Counted from the stretch's first letter, positions 34,548 through 47,676 are shown. The stretch is 64,000 nt of DNA from Albifimbria verrucaria (GCA_020081605.1 JAHREC010000009.1:5332001-5396000), one strand, 5' to 3'. Numbers and translations: made by a program. Notes: a model not told the origin generated them from the sequence alone.

Positions 34548-36894
34548 CGCGGCGTGCAGCACCTCTCGCCGAGATTGGGCCCTTGATGTTGTCCGTGATG
34601 GGGCGTGTGCTCGTCACGGGGGCTGCTCAAGACGATGGGAAGAGAAATGAGGCGTTTGGTGAGCAGTGCTGCAAATGCTAGAAAAGCATCTAATTTTAAG
34701 ATGCGGGTCCACTTAAAGACGACACAGGGGCGACAGGCTTGTCTCATATCGGCTTATCAGTCCCTGGCGAATGTTTTCTGCGGCATGAGATTTCCGACAT
34801 GTCAAAGATTTCTTCTTCATACTCTCGTATCACTCCGCAATAGGGCAAAACAACGAAAGAAGATTATCATATTGAGGCTCTTGTGCTAAGTACACCCGAC
34901 TGGAATAGGACGCAAGAGCTCGGCTTTTATGGACCCTTGATAAAGTGGTTCCAATCGCCACAGCTAGTGTAATGTTCCTGGTCCATCCGACAGCCGCTTG
35001 CGAGTTTGACGGAAACAATCCGTCAAATATTGTCCACATCGTCGATGATGGCCGGCCTTGCACATAGTCAGACCGAACTGTAGGCTCCTGAATTTAAGCC
35101 CTAGTTGGCACATTTCTGAAGTTCCCGACTAGTTTTAGATGGGCTGAGACACTACTAGCCTTGAAAACTTCTCAGGGTGTTGCGAACCAAGTAATCGCAT
35201 GTATCTGAGATATCTTAAGAGACCGCGGAGCTATGGTGTAAATGGATCGAAAGGAAATGTTGGTGGTAAGGCTACCTATGCGCGGGACATCAAAATCCAT
35301 TGTTGGTAACGGCGGGTACATGCAGTCCAATCCAGTGCACAAATACCCACTTGCTATCTCCATTCGAGCCGCTGATTGAAGACCTACACATCATTGGTGT
35401 TCGCTTTGTCAACGGCGCTGACCAATACGGTTCCCTAATCCCCTCGGAGAAGCTACTTACCGAATGCATGCTACTTTGCACCCTCCGATATTCTTTAAAC
35501 GCCATGCTAGTTTGCCTCCCGAAGGAGGACACATCAAGGACACAGCTAGCAAAAGGAAATGTTGTATCTACACATCGCGAGTGTCACCTGCTGCCATGCT
35601 GAGCCTCATCATACCCTGGCAAATCAAACATGTGAGCTCGAGAAGGAGGGTGTCTCTGCAAGACCAACAACCAATTGGATCCCAGTGAAGCCTTCGGAGC
35701 CCAGTGTGCCTAAGTGAGTCAATGCGTGTCTGTTGGGGGCCGCAAGTCTGCGCTTCGGTACCAAATCACCAACACGGTCTTACCCCATCATTACCCACGT
35801 TTTCTCTTCACCGTAGCGCTGGGACGTGTTGTGAGCTCAATAAACGTGATTCGTCACTACATGTGAGATGTGCGTTCCTGCATTTGATGACCTTCATGTT
35901 GGCTGGTGTTGTAGAACGTAGACCTAGAACAATCATCGGCCATATGACGCCGTGGTCAAGCTCAGGCTGCGCCACATTCGCACCTCCTGAGTGCATCGTC
36001 TCGCTCCGCATAGTTGCGCACACAAAAGATGACCAGTATTTGTCTAAATCAGGACCTAAATTGAAGGAAAAGAGGTTGGCACGCAGGGTTTATCTGGGGC
36101 CAAGGTTTCGTGCGCAGCCGCTATCACATCTATCACCAAGCTCTTCTCCAATCACGGCGATTTGCACACCATATTTCGGCGTATATATTGGAATTGAATG
36201 CTCCTAGGATGCAAAAGCATCCTTGACCGAACCAACCCTATGGAACCAGGGCGTCAGCTCGCGTGAGAAAAGTAAGCATGGCACCCATGCACATCCGCTG
36301 CCTTGGAACCGAAATATTGGAGCATGACCCATCCGTCTGGAGTTGTTGCTGCATATTGCAAATGCCTAGGATTTCGACGCCTATTCCGGATATATCTTCG
36401 TATAGTAGAATGGCGAGCGAACCACATCTGTCCAAACGTCAGACTCGCTTTTGTAGAGTACCAACGCAGCAACCATGAAGACAGGGCTGACACCCTCTTT
36501 GATTTGGAAAAGAATCCAATCAGAGATGAAGAAGCCCAGTTGCTTGGTGGGCGATGCTGAAGATGGGGTACCTTTTGATTGTTCACATGATCCAAATCAC
36601 AAACCAGATGTTGTATTTCTGGAGTTTCTGAATCTTGCTGTGCCTCCTTTGCTAGCATTGGGTCAGCATTGTGTTTGCCTCGATCGTTCGGGTCTTCTTT
36701 AGTGATAAAATGACAATCTCACGCATAATAACGCTAGTTCACCCACCTGTCAAGTAGTAATAGTGGTTCGTTTCCCTCCTATATCAATTCTTAAGGCATA
36801 AGAAGCTACATTGCAAAACAAGTGGGACAAATCCAAAACCTATCATCCGAATATAAGAAAAGTTTCTGTGTTGGATTATACTTCAAGTCACAAT
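34548..36894. other. Long intergenic region
   Basis: About 2.3 kb with several open frames of 60-170 codons on both strands, none with a recognisable domain, exon pattern or frame-continuing neighbour. I see no gene. Confidence 0.5.
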
Positions 36895-39034
36895 ATGAAA
36901 GTGGCAATTATTGGCGGTGGCCCCTCTGGCCTTGTGACACTCAAGTATGTTTTGAACGCCCATTTACACCTGGGTTGTGAGCCTATTGAGGCTCGACTTT
37001 TCGAAAGTCAGCCTCGTGTGGGTGGTACGTTTGTTGCAAGGTCTTACGAGGATACAGAGGTAAGTATTGTTTGCATTGGAGGCGGGATCAAACAAATGCT
37101 AACAATTCCATTGCAGCTTGTGTCATCCAAACAGCTTACCACGTTCTCTGACTTTAGACATACGGGGAAGGAGGACTTCTTGAGTGCTAAGGCTTATGTG
37201 CAATATCTCGAAGACTACTGCACACATTTTGCATTATGGCCTTACATAATGTTAAGCACAAACGTACTAGCAGTGAAACGCCAATATAAAGGAGAAGCAG
37301 TTTCATATATCGTATCTTACTCGACGAAAAGCAGTATTAATCAGGAGGAGTGGCAATGTGACGCCGTTGCGGTATGTTCAGGGCTACATACGGAGCCCAA
37401 CATTCCTTACATCAAGGGGCCGAGTACGTGCCTCAAAAGATGCACTCATCCAGTTTCAAATCTCGCAAGCAGTTTGGAGAGGGAAAGACGGTGATGGTCG
37501 TAGGCACTGGTGAGACTGGCGCCGACATCGCTTATCTTGCCGTAACGTCACCTACCACTCGTGTGGTGATGTGTCATCGAGATGGGTTTCATTTTGCACC
37601 AAAGGTCAGTCCCACGCGTTCACGCTTTGGGTTCTATTGGATTGAGACTGACTCCTGTTTTCATGCGGTGCAGCGGAACCAGGGCCCAGTTGTACTCCCC
37701 ATCCTTGGGCGAAAACCAAACCCTGCAGAGCCAGGCATCCCAATCGACGTTAGTCGTGCTAATCTTTTCGATACTGCCTATGTGCACCAAAATCTACGCA
37801 ATTCCATGATACTCTGGGACTACTATAATTACTATATTAAATCACTTCTGTGGTTGTGCTCAGGAACGACGGCAGGAATGGACCAATGGATTGGAGAGAT
37901 CAGTCCAGAGCGTCATCACCCGTCAAAAAGTACAGCAACCACTATTTTCAAGATTACCGTATCTTGCGGGTTCCAGTTACTAACGACTTGCCAGTATTCT
38001 TTAATAAGTCAATGAAAGTTTGTCCTTATATCAGTAAATCGTATCGCCCAACTGTTCCTGGCTACCAGCTATGGGGTTATACCTTAAGATCTGCTTTCGT
38101 GCAGCTGCCTGTTCCAGACGTTGGGTCAAGACAAGTTGACTTAGCGCCGTGGCCACAAGAGATAACTAGCAAAGGAATAGTCCGATTTATCGACAACGGA
38201 CGTCCTGAGTATGAGCGAATGAAGTGCGAAGTAACACGGCCAGATATACTCATCTATTGCACGGGGTATCAGCATAAGTTCCCGTACTTGAAGGCACCTA
38301 ATGGAGACTCTCCAGAAACACGTTCGGTCACAGAACTGACAGATGTTCGTGGAATATGGAATCGCGCCGAACCTACGCTTGGCTTCATAGGTTTTATTCG
38401 GCCATCGCTTGGTGCCATTCCGCCTTTAGCCGAGCTCCAGACACAGTTGTGGATCCTTAACCTCGTTGCACGACACCAGATTCCCCGCCCATTACAACCC
38501 GAAGACGAAAAACACTATCGTTTACTTACAAAGCCTTATGCCAGGGTACAGTACGGTGTTGATCACGAAAGCTATGCGTATCAACTTGCCCTCGACATGG
38601 GGTCAGCACCGGGGTTTTGGGATATGTTGAACATTGCGTATCAAACATTGGGCTCGAGGTCATGGCGTCTTCCCTTATCTGGGCTCTTGGGGCGAATTTT
38701 AACACAAAGTTTCGACTCCTCGGCCCATGGCAGTGGGATGGAGCACCATCCTTGATTGTTTCAGATGAGTTCTGGCTGACTATCACAAGGCGACCTCTGT
38801 TCTTTGGTAAGTACATACAGACCCATGCTCGTTAGATATCAAGTGACTGATGACTATTATTCCTTATGGACAGGCCATTTCCTAGTCTCTATTATGCCAA
38901 TGATGATCTTTGGACCATTAAGTTTGATTTTCTATATTTATTCTACCTTGGTTGAGATTTTTGATTTTTGGCAAGCTCACTTATTAGGACAAATTCTGGT
39001 GGACATATTGAGCTCTAACGATGGCTGTACTTAA
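36895..39034 (+). CDS. Flavin-containing monooxygenase (FMO, class B)
   Basis: FAD- and NADPH-dependent oxygenase that hydroxylates N or S atoms or performs Baeyer-Villiger-type oxidation; substrate unknown. Exons are 36895-37059, 37117-37604, 37674-37929, 37995-38806 and 38874-39034. The FAD motif GGGPSG follows the start (MKVAIIGGGPSGLVTLK). The family fingerprint around MHSSSF, the NADPH motif GTGETGAD and the C-terminal ILIYCTGYQHKFPYL are present. Two frame changes: G run 37416-37419, before EYVPQKMHSSSF, and C run 38672-38674, before the FNTKFRLLGPW block. The final exon adds a hydrophobic segment (SIMPMMIFGPLSLIFYIYS), suggesting membrane attachment as in microsomal FMOs. No biosynthetic neighbours are evident. 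Confidence 0.88.
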
Positions 39035-40290
39035 GAGGATCCAAGCATGTATTTAATGAGGACCACAGTGTTCAAACGTTCAATCTGCTATAAGAAGACG
39101 AGCCCTATTGCCGAAATTCTGCATGAAGTTTTAGAAGTGACCTCCTAGAAAATTTTTGGTGCAGCTCTGTAAGCCATGTCTTATTAACTACAAGCTGCCC
39201 GCTAATGCAAGTTTATAGGAATAGTAGCCCATTCTACAAAGAGTTCCATATCTACCCCTGTTCCCGTCAGATTTTCGTGACACAGGATAGTAAAATTTCA
39301 TCAGCTAATGATTGAATTGATTTCTTATGAGCTGTCTCAAGACGGGTGTTCTCCCAGTATCAGGTCTGGAGCTTACAGATATATCGTGGTAAATCTCTTA
39401 ACCGGGTGGTCTTGGTAGGCAGAGAAAAGTTGATGGGATCCAGCCGAAGCATAACACCTTTACTTACGAGGGCTTGCACGAGACCCACTGCTATTGCGAC
39501 GGCATCTTTACCGCGGATCAGTGAGCTGCTATAAGGTATCTTGTCGTCGTGGGAGCCGACACCCTCCAAGATTCTTCGTATCGGTCCCTGGAGAGTGAAG
39601 TGCATGCCCAGCTCAATAAGCACGTTGGCGCGAGTTCTGTAGTCTCCAGTTGTTTCCAACATGGCTTCAAGAGCCTTGCCTTAAAGCGGTCTGCACATAT
39701 TAAATTGTTCACACTATGTTGGCATGTCCACTATTTTGTTTGGCTAGCACAAGAAATACTCTTTCATCCTAAATCGCAGCTTGAAACTCCTTCCAATCCA
39801 TCTGAGAACTCGTTTTCACAATCATATAGGCTAAAGCATGCCGTTCGCAACCTCGGAATCTACCGACCGAGAATGGTTCTAGGAAAGACGATGGCGAAGT
39901 ACCAGACAGACGAGCTTTCACGGATTCTTGGGCAATCCCGACGATTGCAATTACCGTAAGTCTTTCTTGAAATTGATATACTTCAACCTCCAATAAGAAT
40001 ATTTTAAGATTTGGAATCGCTTTAAAGAGTTGGTGGACACTAAGATGCAACTGGCCCTGGTGGTGAGGTCACAACTGGAATCGCACACTGATTGACTAGA
40101 TCTGATCAAGATAATTTAGAGTTCATGGATGAAAAGAGCGCTCAAGAAGACTGCAGTATTTGGATAAGAGAGGATTTGTGGTGAAAATATAGCTCTGACT
40201 CACATGGCATGATGCACAGAAGTGCAGATGAACCTCTTGTTGCCGCTTATATAAAGGCAAATAATTTTAGCGCTTCCAGTACTCACAGTG
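39035..40290. other. Intergenic region with possible gene relics
   Basis: No intact gene. A minus-strand frame at 39360-39662 has protein-like composition (SLIRGKDAVAIAVGLVQALV) but no family I recognise, and a minus-strand P450-like motif is listed separately. Confidence 0.4.
39835..39890 (-). pseudogene. Possible relic of a cytochrome P450 haem-binding region
   Basis: On the minus strand the frame reads EPFSVGRFRGCERHALAYM. This is close to the P450 haem loop (PFSVG-x-RGC followed by a Gly, a basic residue and LAYM), but it has one extra residue before the Cys and lacks the following Gly. No other P450 motif (ExxR, I-helix) was found upstream. It may be a decayed fragment or chance. Confidence 0.25.
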
Positions 40291-40386
40291 ACCAAGATGG
40301 CCGAGGGGTTTAAGGCGGTGGTTTTAAGTTATCAACTTACTACACCACTATCGAGAGATGCCTGGGTTCGAATCCCAGTCTTGGTA
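40291..40386 (+). tRNA. tRNA-Leu (anticodon UAA) with intron
   Basis: The acceptor stem ACCAAGA (40291-40297) pairs fully with TCTTGGT (40379-40385), with discriminator A at 40386. The D-arm GCCGAGGGGTTTAAGGC is followed by anticodon stem GTGGT (40318-40322), loop with anticodon TAA at 40325-40327, and the 3' stem ACCAC (40344-40348). An intron of 14 nt (40329-40342) lies after position 37, the usual place. A long variable arm and the T-arm CTGGGTTCGAATCCCAG complete a type II tRNA. The internal A and B boxes for RNA polymerase III are intact. Confidence 0.95.
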
Positions 40387-40391
40387 TTCAC

Positions 40392-40423
40392 TTTTGCCGA
40401 CCGATCGCCCAGTTCTTTTTTTT
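40392..40423 (+). terminator. RNA polymerase III T-run terminator
   Basis: A T4 run (40392-40395) and a T8 run (40416-40423) follow the tRNA directly, the standard polymerase III termination signal. Confidence 0.8.
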
Positions 40424-42433
40424 CTTCTTCTTTTTCTCCCTCTTGTTTCCTCCTTCTCTCTCCTTTTTCTTTCTTCTTTTTCCCCTAAATTACCTGATTG
40501 ACTTTGCCTCGAAACTTGGAACGGCTATCCTCGCTGTAAAATTAGTTCTTAACTCTAATAAACATCATGCACCAATTATCTCCAATGCACGGGACTGACT
40601 ACTTTGCCCATTCATAGACCAGTAGACCTGTCTTTTCGTGTTTCAACACTCTTATTGTCGCTGCTCTCCCATTTGCAGGCCTTAGCCTAAGCTGTCCTGC
40701 CCCGGACACAGCCGTTGTTCTTGTCCAAGAGGTGGGTTAGAAGCTAGTTTATTGTTAAGTGCCTATTTTGGACGCATTTAGCCCACTTCCTTTCAGCTCC
40801 TCCCGCTTCATTGCGCCATAATACTGGTTGGAATCAAGTATTCTGGTGGATATATCTGGCACGAGAAACGGGTTTGAAAAGAGGGGAAAAAGCCCCTAAA
40901 AATCTCACAGCACCATAATGAATTCCTCAGTACGAGAAGGAAGGTATCCTTTGTATCCATTAGCTATAATACCCTAGCCAAATCTCGAAGCCCAAAAGAC
41001 GGTGCCAAAATGTGAGGTTCATTAGACATAAACCTGGGCACAAATGATTCCTATCTCGTAAACCCTATCACTAATTGGATCCCTAAACTACAAATGTTTG
41101 TAGAGTTGGTATTTCCCATAAAAGTACAGAACCAACGCTTGATCATATCCTTATATTAAAGCGTTTGTTTCCTCGTCTGTGTTCTCAAGGACCTTGCTGC
41201 TGCACTGGCGATGCTAGTCTTCTCAGACTTTGGCTTGTTTGGTCTTGCTACTAAAAATCAGGGGAGACGGGATGTCATACACGGGTGTAAATTCTGTATC
41301 CAAAAATGGGGCCACTACTTTCTAATGAAGAGATATTATCGCTCAAAATCACTGACTATACAACTTACTTCCCGGTGACAAGTGTGTTAAAGTCTGACTA
41401 GCCCGGCGTTGTTGGTGGATTTATTCTCACGACTGTGCGTCCTAGCCATTTGGAGAGCTTCGCAATGCAACGTGCAGTCCTAAATATTTTTGACAGGGGC
41501 ATAACCACAATTTTCTATGAGGCAAGTTTACAAGAGAATGAGACTATGGTTTCAGAAGATAAGCCCGGATTTTGATCAAAGATTAATCATGACAAGCTCG
41601 AACATCATCACATCTAGGCGTGGGGCTTGTTTTGATCTGAAGACTGACAGAGAATCTCAATAAAAGTAGTTAGTATACGTTAAACTAGAGCCTAAGATCT
41701 TTATTAGAAAGATTTCCTACAAATTACAATACATTATAAAAAAATCCAAAAATCTAAAGCAATCGATCCCAAGGTCTGAAACCGGATGGATGAAGCTTGG
41801 AAGAAAAGATAAGTCACCAAAAAGAAATTGTCATCTGAAAGGGGTTAAACCAACGAAAGTGCGTTGGATGCCATATAATCTGTGTATGATTTTATTTGCT
41901 GTTGTTATAAGCCGGCCTAGCAAATACTAGCAGTTGGGTGTGTTAGTCTCGATAGATAACGTTAACGAATAAATCCACGCTTACCGTTCTTGAGTGTCTG
42001 CATAAGCTGTCACCTGAACCTTGTACATCCCAAGGTATAGGTTTTCGTATTTCTAACTTGAGAGCAGTTGCTTACGAGCGTTAGGCGGTCTGCATCATAT
42101 AGATTGTATGCCCCTGTCACCTGGTAATATGAGGTGAGCATAGTCATTTAACCCAAGCAGAAATATGCCGAGCTTTTAAGCGCTGCGGATCGTTCCAAAA
42201 GACCATCAGCCAATAGCTCGTAATCCTACCAATCTGCATCCCACCCTACTTTCTGATACTTGCTCAATCTTGCGCGAATTTTAACGGAACGTTGCAGAGC
42301 GTTACGAGAATGGCATAGTAACAGATTCTGGGGTCTGAATCCTTGCGATCTGACAGTATATAATACAAGATAGAACCTTTTAACAGTTGCGAACTTCTGT
42401 ATTTTAGACATTAATCAAGTCAGTCCAAACAAG
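40424..42433. other. Long gene-free region
   Basis: About 2 kb, AT-rich in the middle, no coding frame of note. A CT-rich stretch at 40424-40490 extends the tRNA terminator area. Nothing else recognised. Confidence 0.5.
42357..42363 (+). promoter_or_regulatory. TATA-like element of the PfpI-type gene
   Basis: TATATAA about 71 nt upstream of the ATG at 42434. Assigned by position and sequence. Confidence 0.4.
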
Positions 42434-43203
42434 ATGCGTCTTCGGGTCCACAAAGTCATCTCACTGCTTTTAGCCTCGTCGGCTGCCGTAGCAAAATGTG
42501 CTACAGCCCCGGGAAACGCGAGTGTACCAGTTAATTTTGGCATGGTCGTATTCCCAGCTTTCACACCATTAGACGTTTTCGGGCCCCTCGATATGCTTAA
42601 TGGCTTTTCTCTAACCCAACATATGAACCTCTCCATCATAGCATTGACATTGGATCCCGTTACAACCAAGCTCCGGAATCACAACGTGGCTCGTTCTGAT
42701 TTCGGTCAGTCTATTGTGCCTACTCACACCTTCGCCAATCCTCCCAAAGACTTGGACGTGCTCTTTGTCCCAGGTGGTGCAGGCACCAGAGCAGTCAAAT
42801 CTCCGTACCCAGAACTTCGCCTTACAGAGGCCATCAGCTATATCCGAGAAGTCTACCCATCACTTAAATACATTATTTCTGTGTGTACTGGTGCACAGTT
42901 ACTCGCACAAGCCGGTATTCTGGATGGTCGGAAAGCAACTACAAATAAGGGAGCCTTTGCTTCAACAGCAGTATTTGGACCAAAGACCCACTGGATTGCC
43001 AAAGCCCGTTGGGTACGGGATGGCAATGTTTACACATCCAGTGGTGTGACTGCGGGGATAGATGCTACTCTGCAGTTCATTGAAGACATCTGGGGAAAGC
43101 TAGAGCAGATTCAATCAGCAAGGGCGCTGAGCATATCCGAGTCTCGAACCCGGATGATGATCCATTCTCAGATGGTTTAGTCGACATTTTCCCATTGAAT
43201 TAA
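42434..43203 (+). CDS. Secreted DJ-1/PfpI (ThiJ) superfamily protein
   Basis: Single exon. A signal peptide (VHKVISLLLASSAAVAKCA) precedes the DJ-1/PfpI fold: VNFGMVVFPAFTPLDVFGPL, DVLFVPGGAGTRA, and the nucleophile elbow SVCTGAQLLAQAGILDG with the conserved Cys. TSSGVTAGIDATLQFIED follows. This branch is annotated as isonitrile-hydratase or transcriptional-regulator-like in fungi; activity cannot be told from sequence. A frame change at the A run 43096-43098 leaves a short spurious end at 43180, while the adjacent frame continues with HIRVSNPDDDPFSDG to a stop at 43201-43203, which I take as the true C-terminus. Confidence 0.87.
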
Positions 43204-44332
43204 ATTAATGATCCGTTCATAAGCCGGGGTTTTATCATTTTCTCACTGCTTCTCTCTCTCGGCGTAATCATATAAGTTTGCTTTTTGACCTGACTATATC
43301 GTCCTGATTCGTCTCTGCTTCGTAGAACTCTTGCTAGCGACACCCACTCGTCCTATATAATGAATTAATTAATAGGTTGGTACTGAAATATCGCATCCAC
43401 ATTATCAGAGCTCATTGTAGGCTGCAACTGGTTATATATTACGATATGCGGTTGTTCCGATCGTATCATATCAGACAAGCATGCGGGATTCCTCCTCGTA
43501 TCAGTGGGCAGTTGTTATATCAACCTTACTTCATTTGTCTTTTGCACATTCTCGTGATTAGCCAGCCTAAGACATCTTCATGCATATGTTTATATTAAAC
43601 TGACCCAGACGAACTGCTGGAGATGGGTGTAGTCTCATTGGACGGGTTAAATCGCGTCCTATTTATAGTTATTGCCTCAACTGTTACATTATTTGCATTG
43701 CGTTGTTAAAATCAACGTCAAACATTCATTTTAATAGCACACCAATAGGTAAATACACGACTGTGGCTTCTGCTGCGATGGAAACCTTCTAGCATGTTGC
43801 TTTGATAATAATCCAAATAAGGAGAATCGTGCCCCATCGGAGAAGAAAACAGAAGGGACAGGATAGTCCAGGAATGATAAACTGAACTAGTCTTGTACAG
43901 AAATTTGGTGAAAATGCGATACTCGTCAGCTTGATACAGTTCAGCAGCTGTTCATATGATGTTAGGCCATACATCAGCTATTTGAGTACACTGCGCCAGG
44001 AAGGGTTCACATCTTAGGCCAATGGCAAAATGAGGAGTATAGGGTCACATATAGTCTTATCAACAGACTGTCTGCTAATGCATTCCACCGGTAAATTGTT
44101 AGACGCGGCATTTAATCAATCACGCATGCCGACACACTTTAGACCCAGCCGATTCTGCAATTTTTTATATTGTGGAATTGACCTCATATGGCTCATGTTA
44201 TCATCAGTCGAAGGGTTGTATATTTAATACTAAATAGGTCATGATATTCAAGCTACTTTGATTCCATTGTTGAATTTTGTCCGTTACACAACAAGCCCTA
44301 GCTCGACTGATATAAAGACTGGTGCCAGTCGG
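43204..44332. other. Intergenic region between convergent genes
   Basis: About 1.1 kb, AT-rich, no supportable gene. Confidence 0.5.
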
Positions 44333-45062
44333 CTAATTAGCTGCAGTCCACAGAGCTGGTCCTGGGAATGGATAGCTGGTGTAAGACCCGTATAAGTTGA
44401 AGATGATCCCAGGTGTCGATCGCGTATACAAGCTGGTGCCAGGAGTTCCGCCACTAGGGAAACAGTTCCGCTGCCGCCAACCTTCAAGTTCAAACATTGT
44501 GGATATGCCTGTGCGCCATTGTCTGATCCAGCTCCATGCAAAGCGATGATTTCATGCCGAAGAACATAGTTTCCTGCCTTGAGATTTCGAGGAATGGTCA
44601 CAGTGCTTGTAAAGTTGCTCTTGATCAAGTTGTCGGTAACCCATGTTGTGCCGCTAACAATAGCAGCCTGCGAGATCTTGCTGAACTGCAAGCTACCAGC
44701 AGACGCTTGGTAGGGGCAATGTAATTGATGATAGGCCCTTTGTGAGAGTCGGGCCATGTGTTCCAATACAGTGTAAGAGTTTGACCGGCATTGACATTGA
44801 TGAAGTTCTTGCCAACCGTAGCACTTTTGTGGCATGCGATATCGGTTGTCTGGAATTTTGCAGGCTCAACAAACCCCAGATCTTGGTTGAGGGAGTCCCA
44901 GCCTGCCGTGGCGGGACCCTGGCCAGATGGGTAGTAAAACCACACAGGGTCTGAGCCAGCAGTCCAAGCTCCGTTCACGGTGACACCACGAACAAACCCA
45001 TGGGCAAATGCCACATCAGGGAGGCATGCCGCAAGGCTCAGCAATGCTGTAAAAGTTCGCAT
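44333..45062 (-). CDS. AA9 lytic polysaccharide monooxygenase (first copy)
   Basis: Copper enzyme that oxidatively cleaves cellulose or related beta-glucans outside the cell. The signal peptide ([17 protein letters not shown]) ends directly before His ([11 protein letters not shown]), the obligatory first ligand of the histidine brace. The second His is in [12 protein letters not shown], and the axial Tyr and disulfide Cys in [12 protein letters not shown]. Two frame changes: the G run 44713-44716 (after IINYIAP) and the G run 44457-44459 (after GSGTVS). The downstream frame finishes the family-typical end ([12 protein letters not shown]) at 44333. About 243 residues, no carbohydrate-binding module, no intron. 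Confidence 0.9.
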
Positions 45063-47676
45063 GATTCTCTGTAATTTTGTAGGGCGAGGAAACAGCTCTT
45101 AGGCGTATGTCTTATGATTCAGAGTCCTGACCAGAAATTCGCCAACAGTAGAAGAAGATCTGACCTTTTTATGGGCTACGAGCGTCTTGGCAAACCTCTC
45201 TTATCTGATCAAATGTTTCACCGACGAGAAGTACTAATTCGTGGAAGAAGGCTCGGGGCCTCTCCACCATTCGTCCCGTCGGGTTATGTTTACGAACTCG
45301 ACGAATTCTATTATGCAGCTCGGCAGGACGAGAATTCCATCCTTTTCTGTGACAAAGAGCAGGTCTCATTGGTTATTTCCAATCAATGTCGCGGACGCTG
45401 ACCGTCCGAGATTAAAAAAAAATAGATCAATTCGTCACTAGTAAACAGGGTTTCGCAATCGCCTCTGCCACAAAATCTCAAGACGCCTTGCCTTCTTTGG
45501 AACTTTAGGAGGGTATGCCAGAAGGTGTCAAGACTTTGGAGACTTTGAATGCGACCCTACATTACAACACCCCAGATTTATGTACAAGACAACGTGTCGG
45601 CATGCCTTGACAGGTTACATCGTCTCTTAATATGTTGCCATGTGCCACCTCCTTGATGCAGGATTGATCACTTTACATAGCCAAGACTCATGCAACCAAG
45701 ATGTGACAACAGAGACTGCGGGCCATTTGTTGGCGGGTTGAGAGTTTAAGCAACTATAGGAAATTTTGACTACCGATCGCTTTATCAACCAGCGATCCAG
45801 ACGAATTCAACTCCTGGAAGATATTCGACTGGCGTAATCCATGGCGTTCCATCCGCAATCCGGACATTCCAATATTACAGGATGCGTAACAGGATGTAGC
45901 TGTGCAGTAGTAGCGCTAGCCTTCATGAAAGGAAGGCCTAGCTGAGGTCTATGATCCTACCCATGTATTCGTCTGCGGTCCGTTGAGCACCAGTCAATTC
46001 AACAGTTGAAAAGTCACCTGATGCCTCTTTTCGCATATGTATAGTTTATTTAATTGCGTCTGCTTACTTTAGCCATTTAACACTCGGGGCGTATCACTGT
46101 TTGATAGACCTACTACTTGGCAGGGTGCCAGTCACAATGATAACAGTCAATAGACCTTCAATATCTTCAAAGTTATTCCGCATTTGCTTTTCCTATCAAG
46201 CATTTCTACGTTGTTGGAATGCTGCACCTAACCTGTTACATGATTCCATCTAAAGAAACAAGTCCAGTGTCTGTCAGCCTAGAATAAGACTGTTCAAATA
46301 ATTGACTTCCTAGACCATACATGAAAACGCGCGCTTGGCGCAGAATTAGTGATATCGGAAGATGAAGCTCCTTGGTGATTTTTATGATTGGTCGCGGAGC
46401 TGCTCAGCCGGTAATAAACGTAAGTAAGCCCAAATGCCACCGGGTCATCTTGGCCTCAGCGATGACGCTCCGCCACTCTCGGCGCTAGAAGCCTCAGCGA
46501 GACATACAGCAGAGGACAGACAACCAGTGAGGTCTCTACAGGGAATTAACTGGGAAAGTTTCGCGAGTATTTTGATAATGCATGCGGGATATAATAACAT
46601 CCAATTTAGTAGTATTTCAGTTTAAAAGTAGTTGCTGTGCCGGTACCTTGAGGCCTGCACTTGCAATCGCCGAAATATCATACATTAACGTATGAAGACG
46701 AATAGGCCTTGTATTTTGCAATCATTGTGTCACTGCATCGATGACTTAACAGGTGTACGGACTAGGACTTGGCCTCGAGTGCTGGATGAACCACTCAAAC
46801 CATGATACTCCAGTTGATTCTCTTCCTTGTGAGACACTGGTCTCTGGGCCCTTAATAGTTTCGCCGAGCCCAAATCCATAGCGCGAGCAACATCGAAGTA
46901 GGTCGCAATATTATCTGTAGTAATTTTACCAAATGAAGCGTGAGGGCAATGACTCGCGCAGCCTTCAACGCTATGCTAGGAAAGATGAAATCAGCAGGTC
47001 CAAATTTCACAAGTCACAAAGGCGTTCGCTTCCATAGCTCTCAGCCCTGCAGAGGCTTGTACTGTCATGACGATCCTGCTGAGAACATACAGCAATGGAC
47101 TCCCGATTTTTATGACTGCCAACGGTCCATCCAATGTCAGATTCATGGTTCAAAATTACATGCCAAGCTCTAGAGCCAAAAACGTAGGACTCTTGAAGCT
47201 TCAACAGCGATTGTCGCGCAGCAGTTCGTTCCATCCACTCCAAACATGCGGGCAAATAACTGCTGCATGTTTCTGCGTATTGATGCAACCCTTCAACGTT
47301 GGTCAATCAACAACCGTGCCTCCCTTCTACGTGCCTCCCTTCTACGTGCCCCCTCGCTGCATATTGTTAACTTCATAATGATGGTATGAAGTAAGAAATG
47401 CGCTGATTTGATGTAACTCATAATCTAGTCACTTTATGATATATAGGATTTCTTTTGAACTATATATTATTTAATATCATTATATACTATGTTAACTTAG
47501 ATGCACTGGTAACCGTCCCTCTGCCTATGTGGGCTCCTGGGAGAGGAAAGGGAAAGGATTGCTTACGTGATCTATCAAATTCACTCAGGATATTCATGAA
47601 TCTCACCTCCCAAGCCCACATATCGATGCTTTTTCTCCTTCACACAGGCAATGTATTTAGTTTCTTTCTCAACAAG
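45063..47676. other. Long intergenic region with possible retroelement trace
   Basis: About 2.6 kb without an intact gene. A short plus-strand stretch near 45688-45735 reads CNQDVTTETAGHLLAG, resembling the Cys/His end motif of non-LTR retrotransposons, but nothing else of an element is visible. A 15-bp tandem repeat is listed separately. Confidence 0.4.
47316..47353. repeat. 15-bp tandem repeat, about 2.5 copies
   Basis: Unit GTGCCTCCCTTCTAC at 47316-47330 and 47331-47345, followed by a partial third copy. Read directly. Confidence 0.85.

Noticed and set aside
34600..36800. Several 60-170 codon frames
   Set aside because: No domain, no splice logic, both strands equally open.
39360..39662. 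Minus-strand 100-codon frame as a gene
   Set aside because: Protein-like composition but no recognised family and no connected exons; kept only as a possible relic.
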